Assembly: GCF_019216885.1 (NCBI RefSeq)
Contig: NZ_JAAQRC020000002.1
Location: 507,001-571,000 of the forward strand
Length of the DNA stretch: 64,000 nt
Reading direction: 5' to 3'
Source: Methylobacterium sp. SyP6R
Lineage (GTDB): Bacteria > Pseudomonadota > Alphaproteobacteria > Rhizobiales > Beijerinckiaceae
The position numbers and the translations under genes were made by a program. Of the stretch, positions 1-8,720 are shown piece by piece; the stretch's first letter is position 1; each line of letters starts with the position of its first letter. The notes below the pieces were generated by a model that was not told where the DNA came from, ran no database searches, and saw only the letters and a program-made list of their open reading frames with translations.

Positions 1-50
1 CCATCCTTCGAGGACCGGCGGCGAGAGCCGGTCGGCAAAGGAGGAAACCG

Positions 51-1412
51 ATGAATCTCTCCACCCTGCTCCTTGCCCGCGCAGCGTCCGGCCGCCCGGT
101 CCGCGTCGGCCTGATCGGCGCCGGCAAGTTCGGCTCGATGGTGCTGGCCCAGGCCCAGCGCATCGAGGGTATGCACGTCGTCGCCGTCGCCGACCTCGAT
201 GTGGGCCGCGCCCGCGCCTCGCTCGCCCGCGTCGGCTGGCCGGAGGAGCGTTACGCCGCGACCTCGATGGGAGATGCGGTCAAGAGCGGCCGCACCTTCG
301 TCACCGACGATGCCGGCGCGCTCAGTGCCTGCGACGAGATCGAGTGCATCATCGAGGCGACCGGCCACCCGATCGCCGGCATCCGCCACGCCATCCAGGC
401 GATCGATGCCCGCAAGCACGTCGTCATGGTCAACGTCGAGGCCGACGTGCTGTGCGGCCCGCTGCTCGCCGAGCGGGCGCGCCGCCAGGGCGTGGTCTAC
501 TCGATGGCCTACGGCGACCAGCCCGCGATCATCTGCGAGCTCGTCGACTGGGCCCGCTCCTGCGGCTTCGAGCTGACCTCGGCCGGCAAGGGCATGAACT
601 TCGAGCCGCGCTACCGCTACTCGACCCCCGACACGGTGTGGGGCTTCTTCGGCTGGTCCGAGGAGGAGGTGAGACAAGGCGACTTCAACCCGAAGATGTA
701 CAACTCGTTCACCGACGGCACCAAGGCGGCGATCGAGATGGCGGCGGTGGCCAACGGCACCGGGCTCGACTGCCCCGACGACGGCCTCGCCTTCCCGCCG
801 ACCGGCCTGCACGACCTCGCCCGGGTCTTCCGGCCGGTGAGCGACGGCGGGCGGTTGCCCCGCAGCGGCCTCGTCGACATCGCGGCGAGCCAGGAGCCGG
901 ACGGGCGCGAGGTGTTCAACAACATCCGCTACGGCGTGTTCGTGACCTTCAAGGCGACGAGCGAGTATACCAGGGCCTGCTTCAAGCAGTACGGCCTGCT
1001 GACCGATCCGTCCGGCTGGTACGGCTCGATGTGGCGGCCGTTCCACATGATCGGGCTCGAGACCAGCGTCAGCGTGCTCTCGGCGGTGTTGCGCGGCGAG
1101 CCGACCGGCTGCTCGAAGGAATTCCGCGGCGATGCGGTCGCCACCGCCAAGCGCGACCTGCAGCCCGGCGAGATGCTCGACGGTGAAGGCGGCTACGCGG
1201 TCTGGGCCAACGCGATTCCCGCCTCGAGGAGCCTGGCGCTCGGCGCCCTGCCGATCGGGCTCGCCCACAACGTCAAGCTCAAGCGCCCGGTGGCCCGCGA
1301 CACGATCGTGAGCGTCGACGACGTGGAACTCGTCAACGACCTCGACGTGGTGGCGCTGCGCCGTCAGATGGAGGACACGACCCGGCAGATGGCGGCACCG
1401 AAGGCGGCCTGA
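51..1412 (+). CDS. NAD(P)-dependent oxidoreductase with C-terminal SAF domain (COG4091, homoserine-dehydrogenase-like)
   Basis: A 453-residue protein with an N-terminal Rossmann fold: the glycine motif GLIGAGKFG lies near residues 20-28 and an acidic strand end (VAVADLD) follows. The C-terminal part (after about residue 350) resembles the SAF module seen in COG4091 'predicted homoserine dehydrogenases'. A strong ribosome binding site (AAAGGAGG, 5 nt before ATG) fixes the start. Two genes follow on the same strand, a small ABM-domain protein and a hydroxyisobutyrate-dehydrogenase-type enzyme, suggesting a catabolic cluster for a sugar acid or hydroxy acid. The substrate cannot be told from sequence; homoserine metabolism itself is unlikely because the usual catalytic domain is replaced. 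Confidence 0.82.
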   Translation: MNLSTLLLARAASGRPVRVGLIGAGKFGSMVLAQAQRIEGMHVVAVADLDVGRARASLARVGWPEERYAATSMGDAVKSGRTFVTDDAGALSACDEIECIIEATGHPIAGIRHAIQAIDARKHVVMVNVEADVLCGPLLAERARRQGVVYSMAYGDQPAIICELVDWARSCGFELTSAGKGMNFEPRYRYSTPDTVWGFFGWSEEEVRQGDFNPKMYNSFTDGTKAAIEMAAVANGTGLDCPDDGLAFPPTGLHDLARVFRPVSDGGRLPRSGLVDIAASQEPDGREVFNNIRYGVFVTFKATSEYTRACFKQYGLLTDPSGWYGSMWRPFHMIGLETSVSVLSAVLRGEPTGCSKEFRGDAVATAKRDLQPGEMLDGEGGYAVWANAIPASRSLALGALPIGLAHNVKLKRPVARDTIVSVDDVELVNDLDVVALRRQMEDTTRQMAAPKAA

Positions 1413-1461
1413 CGCGAGACGGGCGGCGCCGGCCGGTCGGCGCCGCTCCCCGCTCGTCCAA

Positions 1462-1521
1462 ATCTACCCCTGCAAGATCTACCCCTGCAAGATCTATCCT
1501 TGCAAGATCTACCCCTGCAAG
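1462..1521. repeat. 4 x 15-bp tandem repeat upstream of the ABM gene
   Basis: Four head-to-tail copies of ATCTACCCCTGCAAG fill this 60-bp stretch; the third copy has two substitutions. The array ends 12 bp before the start codon at 1534, so it occupies the leader of the next gene. No ribosome-binding sequence lies within the unit. Confidence 0.95.
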
Positions 1522-1533
1522 CCGAGTCCAGCC

Positions 1534-1860
1534 ATGCCGTCCTCACCCCGGCCCTTCGTGGTCATCGCCGAGTTCCGGGTGAAGCCCGGCTGCCTCGACG
1601 CCTTCCTCGCCCTTGCCCGGGACGATGCCCGCGCCTCGGTGGCGCACGAACCGGGCTGCCGCGCCTTCGATGTCGCGGTCGACGAGAGCGACACCCTCAC
1701 GGTGGTGTTCTACGAGGTCTACGACGGCCGCGCCGCCTTCGACGCGCATCTCGAGACCCCGCACCTCGCCCGGTTCCGGGCCGGCTTCCCGGCCCTGATC
1801 GAGGAGGAGCGCCCGGTGCGCTTCCTCACCCGCACGTCGAGCGGAACGGATGCCCCGTGA
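1534..1860 (+). CDS. Antibiotic biosynthesis monooxygenase (ABM) domain protein
   Basis: A 108-residue single-domain protein of the dimeric alpha/beta ABM family (YgiN-like quinol monooxygenases and small dimeric barrels). Visible family features are an initial strand 'VVIAEFRVKPG', a central 'HEPGCRAFDVA' and a C-terminal 'HLETPHLARF' helix. Its TGA stop overlaps the ATG of the next dehydrogenase gene by one base (TGATG), indicating translational coupling. A 15-bp tandem array lies immediately upstream. Its role in the cluster is unknown; ABM proteins adjoining dehydrogenases often detoxify or modify reactive intermediates, which is inference here. Confidence 0.8.
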   Translation: MPSSPRPFVVIAEFRVKPGCLDAFLALARDDARASVAHEPGCRAFDVAVDESDTLTVVFYEVYDGRAAFDAHLETPHLARFRAGFPALIEEERPVRFLTRTSSGTDAP

Positions 1861-2747
1861 TGGCACCGCTGACGGTCGGCTTCCTCGGTACCGGTATCAT
1901 GGGCGGCCCGATGGCGCGCCACCTGTGCCGGGCCGGACACGCCGTGCGCGCCTGGAATCGCTCGCCCGGCAAGGCCGCCGCGCTCGCGCAGGCGGGGGCG
2001 AGCATCGCGGCCGATCCGCGCGCAGCTTCGCGCGGCGCCGACGCGGTGATCTGCATGCTGAGTTCCGGTCCGGTCTGCGACGAGATCCTGCTCGGCCCGG
2101 ACGGTGCGCTCTCCGCGATGCCGCATGGCAGCCTGCTCGTGGTGACGAGTTCGATCCCCGTCGAGACGGCGCAACGCCAGGCCGCGGCCGCAGCGCAGGC
2201 CGGTCTCCATTACCTCGACGCACCGGTCTCGGGTGGTGAGCGGGGTGCGATCGCCGGCTCGCTGGCGATCATGGCCGGTGGAAGCCCGGAGGCGTTCAGG
2301 CGGGCCGAGCCGCTTCTCGCCGCGATGGGGCGCCCGACCCATGTCGGCCCGGCGGGCTGCGGACAGCTGGCCAAGCTTGCAAATCAGGCCATCGTCGCCT
2401 CGACGATTCTGACGGTGGCGGAAGCGATCACGTTCGTCGAGCGCGGCGGCGCCGATCCGGCAAAGGTCCGCGAGGCGCTCCTCGGTGGCTTCGCCGACTC
2501 GACGATCCTCAAGCAGCACGCCCTGCGGATGATCGAACGCGATTTCGCGCCCGGTGGCCCTGCGAAGTACCAGGTCAAGGACACCGGAACGGCGCTCGCC
2601 CATGCCGCGACGCTCGGTCTGACGCTTCCCGTCCTGTCCCTCGTCGATCAGGTCTTTTCAGACATGGTCGCGCACGGCGACGGCGATCTCGACCACAGCG
2701 CCGTCCTCCGCGAGCTTCACCGCCGCAACGGCCTGCCTCTTCCATAG
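1860..2747 (+). CDS. NAD(P)-dependent beta-hydroxyacid dehydrogenase (3-hydroxyisobutyrate / tartronate-semialdehyde reductase family)
   Basis: A 295-residue beta-hydroxyacid dehydrogenase. The N-terminal Rossmann motif GFLGTGIMGGPMA is close to the family signature, followed by the substrate motif 'DAPVSGG' (about residues 120-126) and the catalytic region 'GQLAKLANQ' with its lysine. The length matches GarR/MmsB-type enzymes (about 290-300). The start is the ATG overlapping the ABM stop. The family reduces or oxidises small beta-hydroxy acids such as tartronate semialdehyde, 3-hydroxyisobutyrate or succinate semialdehyde; which one is not resolvable here. Context suggests the same pathway as the COG4091 gene at 51-1412. 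Confidence 0.87.
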   Translation: MAPLTVGFLGTGIMGGPMARHLCRAGHAVRAWNRSPGKAAALAQAGASIAADPRAASRGADAVICMLSSGPVCDEILLGPDGALSAMPHGSLLVVTSSIPVETAQRQAAAAAQAGLHYLDAPVSGGERGAIAGSLAIMAGGSPEAFRRAEPLLAAMGRPTHVGPAGCGQLAKLANQAIVASTILTVAEAITFVERGGADPAKVREALLGGFADSTILKQHALRMIERDFAPGGPAKYQVKDTGTALAHAATLGLTLPVLSLVDQVFSDMVAHGDGDLDHSAVLRELHRRNGLPLP

Positions 2748-2928
2748 GCGGCGCCACGGATTGTGAACCATCGGCGGGCACCGAGAACGCTTTCGCGTGA
2801 GGTGTGTTTGCCATGCCGAGAACCCGTCCCCCGTACCCGGCGGAGTATCGCCGCCAGACGGCCGAGGTGCTCCGCGCCGGGGGGCGGTTGCCCTGAATCA
2901 AGCCCTTCCGCGAGCGGCATCCCGACCG

Positions 2929-4047
2929 TCACGGCGCCTCGCCGCCCTGACCCGGGGCGAACCGTTCCGCCACGGTCACGGGACTGCGCCGATCGCGGCG
3001 CCACGCGCTCGGGGTCGTGCCGGTCCAGCGCCGGAAGGCATGCGTGAAGGCCGCGGGCTCGGAGAATTCGAGGGCCGACGCGATCTCGGCCAGGCCGAGA
3101 TCGGTATCCGCCAGCAGCTGCCTCGCGACGGCGAGGCGGGTCTCGTTCGCCACCGAGCGGTAGCAGGTCCCCGCGGCCTTCAGGCGCCGGCTCAGCGTCC
3201 GCCGGTGCACCGCCATCGTCTCCGCGGCCTGCTGCGCGCTGAGCCGCCCGCGGATCAGGGTCGACCTCAGGTGGCGGCGCAGTACCTCCGTGAGGTCGCC
3301 GCCCTCGAACCGGCGCAGGCGCCGCTCGGCGATCCGGCGCAGGACGGGGTTCGCGCCGCCGATCCGGCGGTCGAGGAGTGTTGCCGGAAACACCAGCGCG
3401 GCGATTTCCTGCTCGAACCGCACGGGAGCGCGGAAGAACTCGGCGTAGGGCTTCGCGTCCGGCGGCTGCCGGCGCGGTACCAGCACCTCGTCGGGCGCCC
3501 AGTCCGCATCCTGGAGCGCGCGCATGACTGTCGTCAGGGCGGTGAGCGCCCGCTCGCAATGCAGCGCGATGCCGTCCGCATCCGGTTCGTAGGGCGCGTA
3601 GCTCGCGATGGCGACCGAGCCGCTGACCCCGACATCGACGACGGCGCCGCGGTCGAAGAGCCCCTGGTGCCGCTCGAGGGTCCGCAGGGCATCGCCGAGC
3701 GTGTCCGAATGCCTCATCAGCAGGCCGAGCTCGCCGAGCGAGGCCAGGCTCGTGCGCTGGCCGGCCAGGAGCCCGATATGGGGACAGCCGCTCCGGTGCT
3801 CGGCGACGGCCATCAGGCGGCCGAGCGCGGCGAACGAGATCGGATCGGCAGGCCCGGGGCCGAACGGATCGATGCCGCTCTGTGCCAGCGCCCGATCCGG
3901 TTCGATCCCGAGCGCGGCCAGGGTCTCGCAGACCGCCTCGACGGCGCTGCCGGAGACGAAGCCGACGGCCATCGGCGGCCGTTGGGTGCCGTCGCCTTCG
4001 GCCTCCCGTGGCGATCGCTCGCGGCCGGCGGAGAGCGACGTCGTCAT
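2929..4047 (-). CDS. AraC-family transcriptional regulator (arabinose-binding-like sensor + HTH_18)
   Basis: A 372-residue regulator. The N-terminal about 240 residues match the 'Arabinose_bd' (PF12625)-type sensor found in OruR/ArgR-like AraC proteins; the C-terminal about 90 residues are a double helix-turn-helix ('SAQQAAETMAVHRRTLSRRL' and 'LAEIASALEFSEPAAFTHAF'). The ATG at 4047 is preferred over the upstream in-frame ATG at 4077 because GGGAGG lies 7 nt upstream. That ribosome-binding site is part of a 15-bp tandem repeat. It converges on the dehydrogenase cluster and may control it, but this is only positional inference. Confidence 0.87.
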   Translation of the reverse strand: MTTSLSAGRERSPREAEGDGTQRPPMAVGFVSGSAVEAVCETLAALGIEPDRALAQSGIDPFGPGPADPISFAALGRLMAVAEHRSGCPHIGLLAGQRTSLASLGELGLLMRHSDTLGDALRTLERHQGLFDRGAVVDVGVSGSVAIASYAPYEPDADGIALHCERALTALTTVMRALQDADWAPDEVLVPRRQPPDAKPYAEFFRAPVRFEQEIAALVFPATLLDRRIGGANPVLRRIAERRLRRFEGGDLTEVLRRHLRSTLIRGRLSAQQAAETMAVHRRTLSRRLKAAGTCYRSVANETRLAVARQLLADTDLGLAEIASALEFSEPAAFTHAFRRWTGTTPSAWRRDRRSPVTVAERFAPGQGGEAP

Positions 4048-4054
4048 GCTCGTT

Positions 4055-4121
4055 CCTCCCAAATCCTTGCCTCCCAAATCCTCGCCTCCCGAAGCCTTGC
4101 CTCCCGAAGCCTTGCCTCCCG
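4055..4121. repeat. 4.5 x 15-bp tandem repeat carrying repeated Shine-Dalgarno sequences in the araC-type gene leader
   Basis: On the minus strand the unit reads CAAGGATTTGGGAGG (two copies, one base changed) or CAAGGCTTCGGGAGG (two copies) plus a partial copy. Each unit ends in GGGAGG, and the copy nearest the gene provides the ribosome-binding site at ideal 7-nt spacing from the ATG at 4047. Copy-number change would alter the leader length and the number of spare ribosome-binding sites. Confidence 0.93.
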
Positions 4122-4125
4122 ACCG

Positions 4126-5136
4126 TCCCGCCGTGTGCCGGATCCGATCGCGGTCGCCGCCATGCCGGCCGGCACGATCGACGAGGCGTCCCGTCGCCGG
4201 CGCCCGAAATCGGCGGACTATCAGGGTGTGATGTATGCCTATTCTTTCAAATCGAGCCTCTGTTATAGAATAAAATGAATATTATGGTTTGATGGTCGTT
4301 TAAATTTGTTATATATTCAAATAATATGGACTGTAATTACTGTAAGACGATTGCGATATCATGGCGAGTGCATGTCACGATCGTGGTCGCCGATGCCTGT
4401 GCCCGTGCGTGCGGATGCTGCGCGGCTCGTGCCATCGGTTGTCTCGGCGAGGATGCGAGCGACGGCCTGCCTGCTCCTCGATGCCGAAACGGTAGCCGAC
4501 ACGGCACAATCGGCGTTGACATGGATCAAGAACTATCTGGCTCAGGCGCGGCTATCCGCAGCAAGGATGTGCGATAAAGTCGTGTCATTGCAAGAAAATG
4601 TACAAGGTATTGTTGTTTTGTAGTCTGGAAGTGGATCCGATGCCCGCTGAAACTGCGACCGCTGGCGGGGCGAGGCCTGCCTCGCCTTGTATTCCGCCGA
4701 CTGCGATGCCTCGGGGCGAGAGTCTGGCGCGAGGGTGCCGAAGCCGGGCGGGGATCGGACGCCGTGCCACGCTCGCGGCAGGCAACCCGCCCGATGATCC
4801 TGGCCGATGTCCTCTCGTGCTTGATCGAGGGTCGCGCTCTGCTTCGGATCGCAGTCGGCCGCGCGGTGCATTCTGACGTGCAAGACTTCTTCGCCGACAA
4901 AGAATTCGCCGCCGATGAAGCGCCGCCGTCGCGAGCGATGAAGCGATGATACGGCCTCATCCCGGCCAACCCGAGGCACAGATCACGGTTCGGCTGTGTC
5001 TCGTAGTCTTGTTGCTTTGCGATATTGCGGGCATGCGGTCGAAATTTTCCGTTCCCCGGCCCCGTTGTCTCGACAGATCAAGCGCGTTGCCGGCGACCCG
5101 CCACAATACTCGCGACCGTCCGATCGACCGGATGGC
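4126..5136. other. Intergenic region, about 1 kb, no convincing gene
   Basis: This stretch includes a markedly AT-rich segment (about 4230-4345, very low GC against the surroundings) and then returns to moderate GC. Short open frames exist on both strands (for example 4306-4623 plus and 4542-4979 minus), but their translations are arginine-rich and show no recognisable domain, and none has a ribosome-binding site that stands out. It may hold promoters for the flanking divergent genes, decayed genes or a small RNA; nothing more specific is visible. Confidence 0.6.
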
Positions 5137-5154
5137 ATGACGAGGGAGAGCACG

Positions 5155-5556
5155 ATGCTGTCATGGACGTGGCGCAGGATCGGGCGCAGGACGCGCCTGA
5201 CTGCCGGACTCGGATTGGCGCTGGCGAGCGGCCTTGCCTGCGCGGCTGCGTCGGCTCAGCCGCTGGTGGTGCGCGTCAACCCGCAACTCGCTCAAGGCGG
5301 CGTGCTGATGTCCGGCGGCACGCCCGGCACGATCGACACCCTGTTCGATTCGGGGCCCCGCTACTCCGAGCCGAGCGGCGTGCGCGTCGGGCGCGGGAGC
5401 GTGATTCCCGACTGGCTCGAACTCGGGTCGTTCCAGAACGTCTCGATCCCCGGCCTGAACCCGGTCGGATATTACGGCTACTACATCTCGCCGGACGATC
5501 ACGCCGTGGTGGTCGATCTCGGTTCCCGCAGGGTCATGCGCGTCATCAACCATTGA
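5155..5556 (+). CDS. Exported DUF1236-like protein
   Basis: A 133-residue protein with an N-terminal arginine-rich region and hydrophobic stretch ending 'ACAAASAQP' (signal peptide, cleavage near residue 37). The C-terminal end 'YYISPDDHAVVVDLGSRRVM' resembles the DUF1236 motif of small secreted alphaproteobacterial proteins. The start at 5155 is chosen over the in-frame ATG at 5137 because GAGGGAG lies 7-8 nt upstream. Function of DUF1236 proteins is unknown; a periplasmic or surface location is expected. Confidence 0.72.
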   Translation: MLSWTWRRIGRRTRLTAGLGLALASGLACAAASAQPLVVRVNPQLAQGGVLMSGGTPGTIDTLFDSGPRYSEPSGVRVGRGSVIPDWLELGSFQNVSIPGLNPVGYYGYYISPDDHAVVVDLGSRRVMRVINH

Positions 5557-5795
5557 ACGAGCCCGGCCGTCGCGCCGGACGAGCCTTTTCGCGGGCCGCG
5601 CATCGGCCGGAAAGGCGAGACATCCGGCGCGGCACCCGATCGATCGAGGCGGCCTCGTTCGCGGCCGGATCGAGGGGATTCGCGATCGTGCGATCTCCTC
5701 CTCCGCGCCGCTGCGAGACGATTCGGACAACGGACGCCCGAGCCGTCGGCGGCCGCCTTCTTCCCGCGTCCGACACCGCCCATCAGGAGGCAACG

Positions 5796-6368
5796 ATGCA
5801 CAAGAGCATGAACGGGATCGCCATCGCGATCGTCGTGACGGGATCCTTGACGGGATCTTGGACGGGATCTTGGACGGGATCTCGGACGGGATCCTGGGCC
5901 GGATCGTCCGCGGCCCGGGCCGCGGACGTGTCGACGACCGGCGCGATCGGCGAGAACGGAACCCTGAGCCAAACCAACTTCAAGGTCCTGACCGATGCCC
6001 GGATCGGCGTCGTGAAGGCCGTGCTCCAGCTGACGCCGGAGCAGCAGCGCTACTGGCCGGCCGTCGAGGAGGCGATCCGCGCCCGTGCGGAGGGGCGGTA
6101 TCACCGGCTGTCCACCGTGGTCGGGCACCTGCAGCAGCGGGGTGACGTCGATCCGGTCGCCCTGATGCGGGCGCGCGCCGACTCGCTCGGCCAGCGCTCG
6201 GCCGAGCTCAAGCGGCTCGCCGATGCATGGCAGCCCCTCTACCAGGCCCTCGGCCCGGACCAGAAGGAGCGGATGCGGCTGGTCGCGGCCCGGATCATCG
6301 GCGGGGTGCGCGAGGTGGTCGAGACTCGCCGGCGGGAGATGATCGAGGACGAGGACGACGAGGGCTGA
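5796..6368 (+). CDS. Periplasmic LTXXQ/Spy-like protein with repeat-expanded signal peptide
   Basis: A 190-residue protein with signal sequence followed by a helical domain containing 'LQLTPEQQRYWPAVEEAI' (the LTxxQ motif) and a second helical block 'LTDARIGVVKAVL...LYQALGPDQKERM'. This layout is typical of LTXXQ-motif proteins distantly related to the periplasmic chaperones Spy and CpxP. The ribosome-binding site CAGGAGG is 6 nt before the ATG. The signal-peptide core is unusual: five tandem 12-bp units encode repeated TGSW-like tetrapeptides between about residues 15 and 34, replacing most of the normal hydrophobic run. Confidence 0.78.
   Translation: MHKSMNGIAIAIVVTGSLTGSWTGSWTGSRTGSWAGSSAARAADVSTTGAIGENGTLSQTNFKVLTDARIGVVKAVLQLTPEQQRYWPAVEEAIRARAEGRYHRLSTVVGHLQQRGDVDPVALMRARADSLGQRSAELKRLADAWQPLYQALGPDQKERMRLVAARIIGGVREVVETRRREMIEDEDDEG
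5838..5897. repeat. 5 x 12-bp in-frame tandem repeat inside a signal peptide
   Basis: Five copies of ACGGGATCTTGG with one or two substitutions each, in frame within the LTXXQ protein's signal region and encoding repeated T-G-S-(L/W/R) units. A degenerate sixth half-unit follows. Confidence 0.93.
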
Positions 6369-6489
6369 GCCTCGGCCGCGCCGAACCGGGCGACCTGTTG
6401 CGATGACGATCCGCGGGGAATCCCGCACGCGGGACACCTTGCGGATCGCTGCGATCGTCATCGGTCGGGATGCCCTCCCGCGGGACTGT

Positions 6490-6918
6490 TCAGTATGCGA
6501 GCCGTGCCCGGCGGTAGGGAGCCGGAGCCTCCCGCCACGGCGCCGCGACGACCGTGCGGGGCACGGGAGGCGCGGGATCGAACGGCATCACCGACGCGCC
6601 GAAGGCGATGAAGCCGGCGGCGGCGCGCACGTCGTCGGGCTGGTGCGGGTCGCGCGAGATGAGATCCGCCTTCCGGAACAGGCGCATGTTGCAGAAGCGG
6701 GACGGAAGGCCGCCCGCCGGCGTGCAGGCGTCGTGCTGCGCGCAGGCCGCGTCGAGCGCGTCGACCGGCGGGAGCGGGAACCGGTTTCCCAGGCCGCAAT
6801 AGTTGCCATGCACGAGGAGAGACGGATCTCCCCCGTGCCCGTTCGATTGCGCCTGCGCGCAGGACAAACAGGACAGCCCGGCCGTGGCGAACAGCAGAAT
6901 CGCGATCGGTGTGTGCAT
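6490..6918 (-). CDS. Secreted phospholipase A2-like protein
   Basis: A 142-residue protein with a clear signal peptide (MHTPIAILLFATAGLSCLSC, cleavage after the AQA near residue 23). The mature part has 'NYCGLGN' (residues 39-45) and 'VDALDAACAQHDAC' (52-65), which matches the Ca-binding loop (YCGxG) and the D-x-x-C-x-x-HD-x-C active-site helix of phospholipase A2-fold enzymes. His62-Asp63 would be the catalytic dyad and Cys41/59/65 disulfide partners. The family hydrolyses the sn-2 ester of phospholipids. Activity is inferred from motifs only; the Ca loop is shorter than in animal enzymes. Confidence 0.68.
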   Translation of the reverse strand: MHTPIAILLFATAGLSCLSCAQAQSNGHGGDPSLLVHGNYCGLGNRFPLPPVDALDAACAQHDACTPAGGLPSRFCNMRLFRKADLISRDPHQPDDVRAAAGFIAFGASVMPFDPAPPVPRTVVAAPWREAPAPYRRARLAY

Positions 6919-7096
6919 GAATGTCGCTCCGGCACTGGAGCATCGTCCGATGCCGTGGATGCCGGTTCGTCGGACGATGCCGCAAACTCGGGAAACCCTC
7001 CCCGTCGTTCCGGGGCCGCGAAAGCGGAACCCGGGATGACGGGGAGACGTGTCGGCCTCTGCGCCGGATCATCGGCGCGACCCGTCAAGCGGGCTC

Positions 7097-7492
7097 TCAA
7101 TACGGTTGGCACCGGCTCGTATAGGCGTCCCAGTACCGGTAGGGGCCGCATCCGGCGCGGGTCGCGCCGTAATAGCCTGCCGCGGCCGCGGCCCCGGCGG
7201 CGCCGACCGCGAGCCCGTAGGGCCGGTAGCCGTACCGGCCGTAGCCGTAGCCGTAGCGACCGTATCCACCCCGGTAGCCGTAGCCCCCGCGATAGCCGTA
7301 GCCGCCCCGGTAACCGGCCACGCGTCCGCCCCGGTAGCCGGCCGCACCCCGATACCCGCCGCCCCGATACCCGCCGCCATGAAAGCCGCCGCCATGAAAG
7401 CCGCCGCCATGGAAGCCGCCACCGCGCGCCTCGGCGGCGGTCGCGAGGAGCAGTGCGGCCAGGGAGGATGCCGCGATCATGAAGCGTCTCAT
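7097..7492 (-). CDS. Secreted Gly/Tyr/Arg-rich repeat protein
   Basis: A 131-residue protein with a signal peptide (MRRFMIAASSLAALLLATAA) and a mature region made of GGGFH(G), GGGYR and RGGYGY repeats, followed by a short alanine-rich hydrophobic patch and a C-terminal Cys pair ('AGCGPYRYWDAYTSRCQPY'). The Cys arrangement recalls GCG_CRPN-type proteins, here at the end rather than the start. The ribosome-binding site AAGGAG precedes the ATG at 7492. Homologues are common in Methylobacterium and Bradyrhizobium with no assigned function; a cell-surface or matrix role is speculative. Confidence 0.75.
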   Translation of the reverse strand: MRRFMIAASSLAALLLATAAEARGGGFHGGGFHGGGFHGGGYRGGGYRGAAGYRGGRVAGYRGGYGYRGGYGYRGGYGRYGYGYGRYGYRPYGLAVGAAGAAAAAGYYGATRAGCGPYRYWDAYTSRCQPY

Positions 7493-7653
7493 CGGTTCGT
7501 CTCCTTCCTCGTGTCCGGATGGTGGTCGCCCGTCCGGCGGCGCGGGCCGTGGGCCGTCGGCGCCGGCTCCGTCGGACGGTAGCGTCGGGACCTTGCGCAT
7601 GCTTGATCGGACGGGCCGCGATCGGGGCCGCAGGGCGATGTCCCGCCGGGCGG

Positions 7654-8004
7654 TTACCGCCGGCCTCGCCCGCCGACGCCGCGCCCGCCGTAATGGCCGA
7701 CCCGGTACCCGTAGCCGCCGCGGCCGCCATACGCACGGCCGCCATAGGCGCGACCGGCATAAGCGCGCCCCCCGTAGACGCGCCCGCCATAGACCCGCCG
7801 GCCGTAGGCGCCGCGATAGGCGTAGCCGCCCCTGTAGTAGCCCGGCGCGCCGTAGTATCCGCCGGCGTTCGGCCGACAATAGCCGTAGACGTTGCGGTGG
7901 AATCCCGGGCCGCATCCCTGGGCGGCCTGCGCCGGCGCGGCACCGAATCCGAGCCATGCCCCGAAGAGGAGCGCGGCTATGGCAGTCGGAATGGATGTTT
8001 TCAT
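7654..8004 (-). CDS. GCG_CRPN-type secreted Gly/Tyr-rich repeat protein
   Basis: A 116-residue protein with a signal peptide ending at 'APAQAAQ' near residue 28, then the diagnostic 'GCGPGFHRNVYGYCRPN' block (about residues 30-46), then Tyr/Gly/Arg repeats of the type (R)VYGG/AYGG. This is the 'GCG_CRPN prefix-to-repeats' arrangement. An exact FNR/FixK-type dyad (8064-8077) lies 60 bp upstream, suggesting oxygen-responsive expression. It forms a tandem pair with the gene at 7097-7492. Function unknown. Confidence 0.75.
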   Translation of the reverse strand: MKTSIPTAIAALLFGAWLGFGAAPAQAAQGCGPGFHRNVYGYCRPNAGGYYGAPGYYRGGYAYRGAYGRRVYGGRVYGGRAYAGRAYGGRAYGGRGGYGYRVGHYGGRGVGGRGRR

Positions 8005-8063
8005 GACCGTGCCTCCCTGTCTCGGTCGTCGGTCGAGTTCACTGCGATCTCGCCGAGCCGCCC

Positions 8064-8077
8064 TTGATCGAGATCAA
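8064..8077. promoter_or_regulatory. FixK/FNR-type box TTGATCGAGATCAA
   Basis: This is a perfect dyad (TTGAT-CGAG-ATCAA) matching the FixK consensus TTG(A/C)-N6-(T/G)CAA. A class II promoter (box centred at -41.5) would start transcription near 8029 on the minus strand, about 25 nt before the gene starting at 8004. The rest of the gap (8005-8354) contains no gene. Confidence 0.65.
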
Positions 8078-8354
8078 GCTTCGCATCGCCGATCGCCGCG
8101 ATGGATCGTGCGCTGTCGCGACCCCGCAACGCGATCGGCAGGGCGCGTGACGGTCGCACCCGATCGAATGGCATTGTCAATATCACTGACGGACGCCGCA
8201 GATCGATTGCAATATAGGATGCCAAGAGTTAGCGTCATACAGCACAGAAAGTCGAAAACCGCTGGCGATGTGACGGTCTTGCGCCGTCGATCGCCACGAT
8301 TTCATTGATGGACTCCGCGGCCGCCACCCGGCCCGGCGCAGCATCGATCCGACC

Positions 8355-8582
8355 ATGGCCGATGACGGATTCTACGAGATCAGGATCATGACGGGAGCCG
8401 CGGGAGCGATCCTGCGCGCTGCCACCGAGCGCGCGGTGGCCACCAAGGCCGAGACCCTGATCCGCCGGGCCCATTCCCGCGGCGCCGCCATCGCGGTCGC
8501 GGTGATCGGCCGCGACGGCGAGGCCGTCCGCCGCCTCGAACTCTACCTCGCGGATGTCGTCTCCGACGTCGAACGCGCCTGA
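8355..8582 (+). CDS. Small hypothetical protein
   Basis: A 75-residue, mostly helical, soluble protein (MADDGFYEIRIMTG..., ending LYLADVVSDVERA). No domain recognised. Codon use fits the local coding pattern and no competing frame is better, but no strong ribosome-binding site precedes the ATG. It is transcribed divergently from the GCG_CRPN gene and shares the intergenic FixK-like box. Moderate confidence that it is a real gene. Confidence 0.5.
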   Translation: MADDGFYEIRIMTGAAGAILRAATERAVATKAETLIRRAHSRGAAIAVAVIGRDGEAVRRLELYLADVVSDVERA

Positions 8583-8720
8583 TCGCGGCCCTGCCTGGAT
8601 CCGACCCCGCCGCTTCGGCCCGCGCCGATACGCGGGACCGGATTCTGGTTGCCGCTCCAGGTGGTCGATCGTGGCGCATTTTTCTGCGACGAACCGGTAT
8701 CCACTTCGTCGAAAAATGCT

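Noticed and set aside
4306..4979. Short open frames in the 1-kb AT-richer intergenic region
   Set aside because: No domain, no ribosome-binding site, unusual residue composition.
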